Shown here in pieces: positions 3,591-5,449 of a DNA stretch of 5,449 nt. The stretch covers positions 1-5,449 of the forward strand of contig DAORJA010000056.1 in assembly GCA_035438805.1 (NCBI GenBank). Direction: 5' to 3'. The notes beneath the pieces are model-generated. The model ran no database searches. It was not told the origin of the DNA and saw only the letters and a program-made list of their open reading frames with translations. The translations under genes and the position numbers were made by a program. The stretch comes from UBA922 sp035438805 (GTDB lineage Bacteria > Patescibacteriota > Patescibacteriia > Magasanikbacterales > UBA922). The first letter of the stretch is position 1. Each line of letters starts with the position of its first letter.

Positions 3591-5449
3591 TTAGGCTGCG
3601 AGTTCTTCTTTCATCACTTCAATTGCACGTTCCTTGGTGCCAGTTCCCGCAGGAATAAGGCGACCAATGATAACGTTTTCTTTCAAACCTTCTAGATGAT
3701 CCATCTTTCCGGTAATTGCTGCGTTCACGAGTACACGAGAAGTTTCTTGGAACGATGCGCTCGATAGGAAGCTCTGAGTAGTAAGAGAGATCTTACTGAT
3801 ACCCATGAGCATATCTCGTCCTCGGGCGATTTTTTGTTTATGCTTCTCAGCTTCTTCATTTGCAAGCATGAGCTGTGAGCGTTCAACAATTTCTCCAGGG
3901 ATAAGATCAGTATCTCCAGTGTCTTCAATAAACACACGAGAGAACATTTGTTTGACGATAATTTCAATATGTTTATCGTTCAAGCGCTGACCTTGTGACG
4001 CATAAATTTCCTGAATTTCTTTCAAGATGTAGCGTTTTACTGCATCCTGACCTTTGAGATCAAACAATTCTTTCAAATCAAGGGATCCTTCGGTCAATTG
4101 ATCACCCTTGAGAACAGTGTCACCCGCTTTGACCCAGAGTTTATATCCCAGAGGGACAATATATTCTTTGGTGGTTTTACCATCGTAGATATAATGAAGT
4201 TTCATACCATCAATCGTAACCTTACCATCATATTCAGCTTTGATTTCTTCACCAGATGCTCCCCGAATGATGAGTGTGTCTCCTGCTTTGATCTTTTGAC
4301 CTTCAGCAACTTTTACATCATCTTCACCGTGGATATCATAGGCAATTTCATCAATTCCATCATGGTGAATTTTAACAATCTTTTGTCCACGGCGTCCTTC
4401 AAAAATCTTTCGTCCAGTTGGACCCATAACTACTTTTCCATCAGCATCTTCGATTTCTACTGTTCCTGCAACTTCTGAGAGAAGCGCTTTTCTCTTTGGC
4501 ATGCGTGCTTCAAACAATTCTTCTACGCGAGGAAGACCCTGGGTGATATCCCCTCCAGCGACTCCACCAAGGTGGAAGGTACGCATGGTAAGCTGAGTTC
4601 CTGGTTCTCCAATAGATTGAGCCGCAATAACTCCTACTGCAGTTCCCTTCTGAACAATGGTTCTGCTACCAAGATCATACCCATAACATTTTGCGCAGAT
4701 TCCTTTTGCAAGACGACATTGTAATACTGAGCGAACATGCACTACATCAACTCCATGTTTTTCAATTTCTCGAGCAGCATGTTCGGTCACGACTTCACCT
4801 TTTTTCACTAATACTTCTTTACCTACTTTTACATCTGCAAGTACAAATCGTCCAAGTACACGCTCTGAAACTTTTTCTCCCATTTGTTCTGATTCAACTT
4901 TATTGAATACTTCTCCGACGGTGTCTCCACAATCTTCTGCACGTACCACTACATCTTGCGCAACATCCACCAACCGACGGGTCAAGTACCCTGCGTTTGC
5001 AGTTCGAAGCGCAGTATCTGATAGCCCTTTTCGCACACCATGACTTGAGATAAAGAACTCAAGCACATCAAATCCTTCTTTGAAGTTTCCTTTTACTGGG
5101 AGCTCGATAATGTCTCCGCTTGGACTTGCTACCAGACCTTTCATCGCAATAACCTGACCCAGCTGCGCCCATGAACCACGAGCACCTGAATCAATCATTG
5201 CAAACACGGATCGATCTTTGTTCAATACATCTTTCAAATGCGAAAGGAGTGATTCTTTTGCCTCGGTCCAGATTTCAAGAATCTTCGCGTGACGTTCTGA
5301 ATCAGTTAGTAACCCTTCATTGAATTGTTCGTATACTACTTCTACTTTTGTATCAGCTTCAGCCAATAAACTACGTTTAATATCGAGTGATGGGAAGTCA
5401 TCTTTTCCAAGTGAATATCCTGATTTCGTCACGTATTTGAATCCAAGCT
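3591..5449 (-). CDS. rpoC: RNA polymerase beta' subunit, C-terminal part (cut by window edge)
   Basis: About the last 618 codons of the largest catalytic subunit of RNA polymerase. The frame is open to the right edge, where LGFKYVTKSG matches the universal LGFxYATKSG, so no start codon lies here. Counting the Val codon at 5432 as residue 1: the bridge helix begins at MIDSGARGSWAQ (79-90). GVRKGLSDTALRTANAGYLTRRLVD follows, written here as blocks at 132-145 and 146-156. The second zinc site is Cys168, Cys239, Cys246 and Cys249. The trigger loop is GEPGTQLTMRTFHLGG (275-290), with Gln280, Met283, Arg284 and His287 as catalytic contacts. The chain then passes directly to GLPRVEELFEAR, so the large SI3 insert of E. 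coli is absent. Residues about 330-445 are longer than in Bacillus as I recall it and look like added beta-barrel (barrel-sandwich hybrid) sequence. The C-terminal GLKENVIIGRLIPAGTG is intact, ending LAA-TAA. rpoB would be expected further right, beyond the edge. Confidence 0.98.
   Translation of the reverse strand, partial: LGFKYVTKSGYSLGKDDFPSLDIKRSLLAEADTKVEVVYEQFNEGLLTDSERHAKILEIWTEAKESLLSHLKDVLNKDRSVFAMIDSGARGSWAQLGQVIAMKGLVASPSGDIIELPVKGNFKEGFDVLEFFISSHGVRKGLSDTALRTANAGYLTRRLVDVAQDVVVRAEDCGDTVGEVFNKVESEQMGEKVSERVLGRFVLADVKVGKEVLVKKGEVVTEHAAREIEKHGVDVVHVRSVLQCRLAKGICAKCYGYDLGSRTIVQKGTAVGVIAAQSIGEPGTQLTMRTFHLGGVAGGDITQGLPRVEELFEARMPKRKALLSEVAGTVEIEDADGKVVMGPTGRKIFEGRRGQKIVKIHHDGIDEIAYDIHGEDDVKVAEGQKIKAGDTLIIRGASGEEIKAEYDGKVTIDGMKLHYIYDGKTTKEYIVPLGYKLWVKAGDTVLKGDQLTEGSLDLKELFDLKGQDAVKRYILKEIQEIYASQGQRLNDKHIEIIVKQMFSRVFIEDTGDTDLIPGEIVERSQLMLANEEAEKHKQKIARGRDMLMGISKISLTTQSFLSSASFQETSRVLVNAAITGKMDHLEGLKENVIIGRLIPAGTGTKERAIEVMKEELAA

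Noticed and set aside
4098..4478. Plus-strand open frame of 126 codons opposite rpoC
   Set aside because: It is antisense to conserved rpoC, with a Phe/Ile/Asn-rich shadow composition and no independent support.
1..5449. CRISPR array, insertion sequence, tRNA or rRNA genes
   Set aside because: I saw no regularly spaced direct repeats, transposase motifs, terminal inverted repeats or cloverleaf/rRNA signatures on either strand.

Overview
This window carries conserved bacterial housekeeping genes plus one unfamiliar small gene. From left to right it holds: the start of pgk (minus, cut by the left edge), gap (minus), ruvC (minus), a 73-codon gene with a predicted zinc-binding motif (plus), yebC (minus), ppa (plus), and the last ~618 codons of rpoC (minus, cut by the right edge). 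Every recognised gene is intact apart from the two edge fragments.

Organism: the proteins are bacterial and use the standard code (TAA, TAG and TGA all act as stops). Three things suggest a streamlined Candidate Phyla Radiation (Patescibacteria, Parcubacteria-like) genome: dense packing, 5' leaders that mostly lack a Shine-Dalgarno sequence, and a beta' subunit that lacks the E. coli-type SI3 insert but has extra sequence near the C-terminus. This placement is an inference; no 16S or other decisive marker is present.

Left block (1-1663, minus strand): ruvC, gap and pgk run in one direction with gaps of 13 to about 50 bases, so they may be co-transcribed. An extended -10 element between ruvC and gap suggests that gap-pgk, two consecutive glycolytic steps, also has its own promoter.

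Middle block (1664-2126): in many bacteria yebC and ruvC are direct neighbours. Here they are separated by a plus-strand insertion of about 460 bases. It contains a perfect palindrome, a strong Shine-Dalgarno sequence, the small Cys/His-rich gene, a GC-rich run of hairpins after its stop codon, and two opposed terminators that share one palindromic T/A tract. Its core is about 57% GC, against roughly 33-47% in samples of the flanking genes, and it is the least explained part of the window.

Right block (2127-5449): yebC and ppa diverge from a short intergenic region with recognisable back-to-back promoters. ppa and rpoC converge on one strong bidirectional terminator. Together the genes serve glycolysis (gap, pgk), pyrophosphate removal (ppa), Holliday-junction resolution (ruvC), translation or regulation (yebC) and transcription (rpoC).
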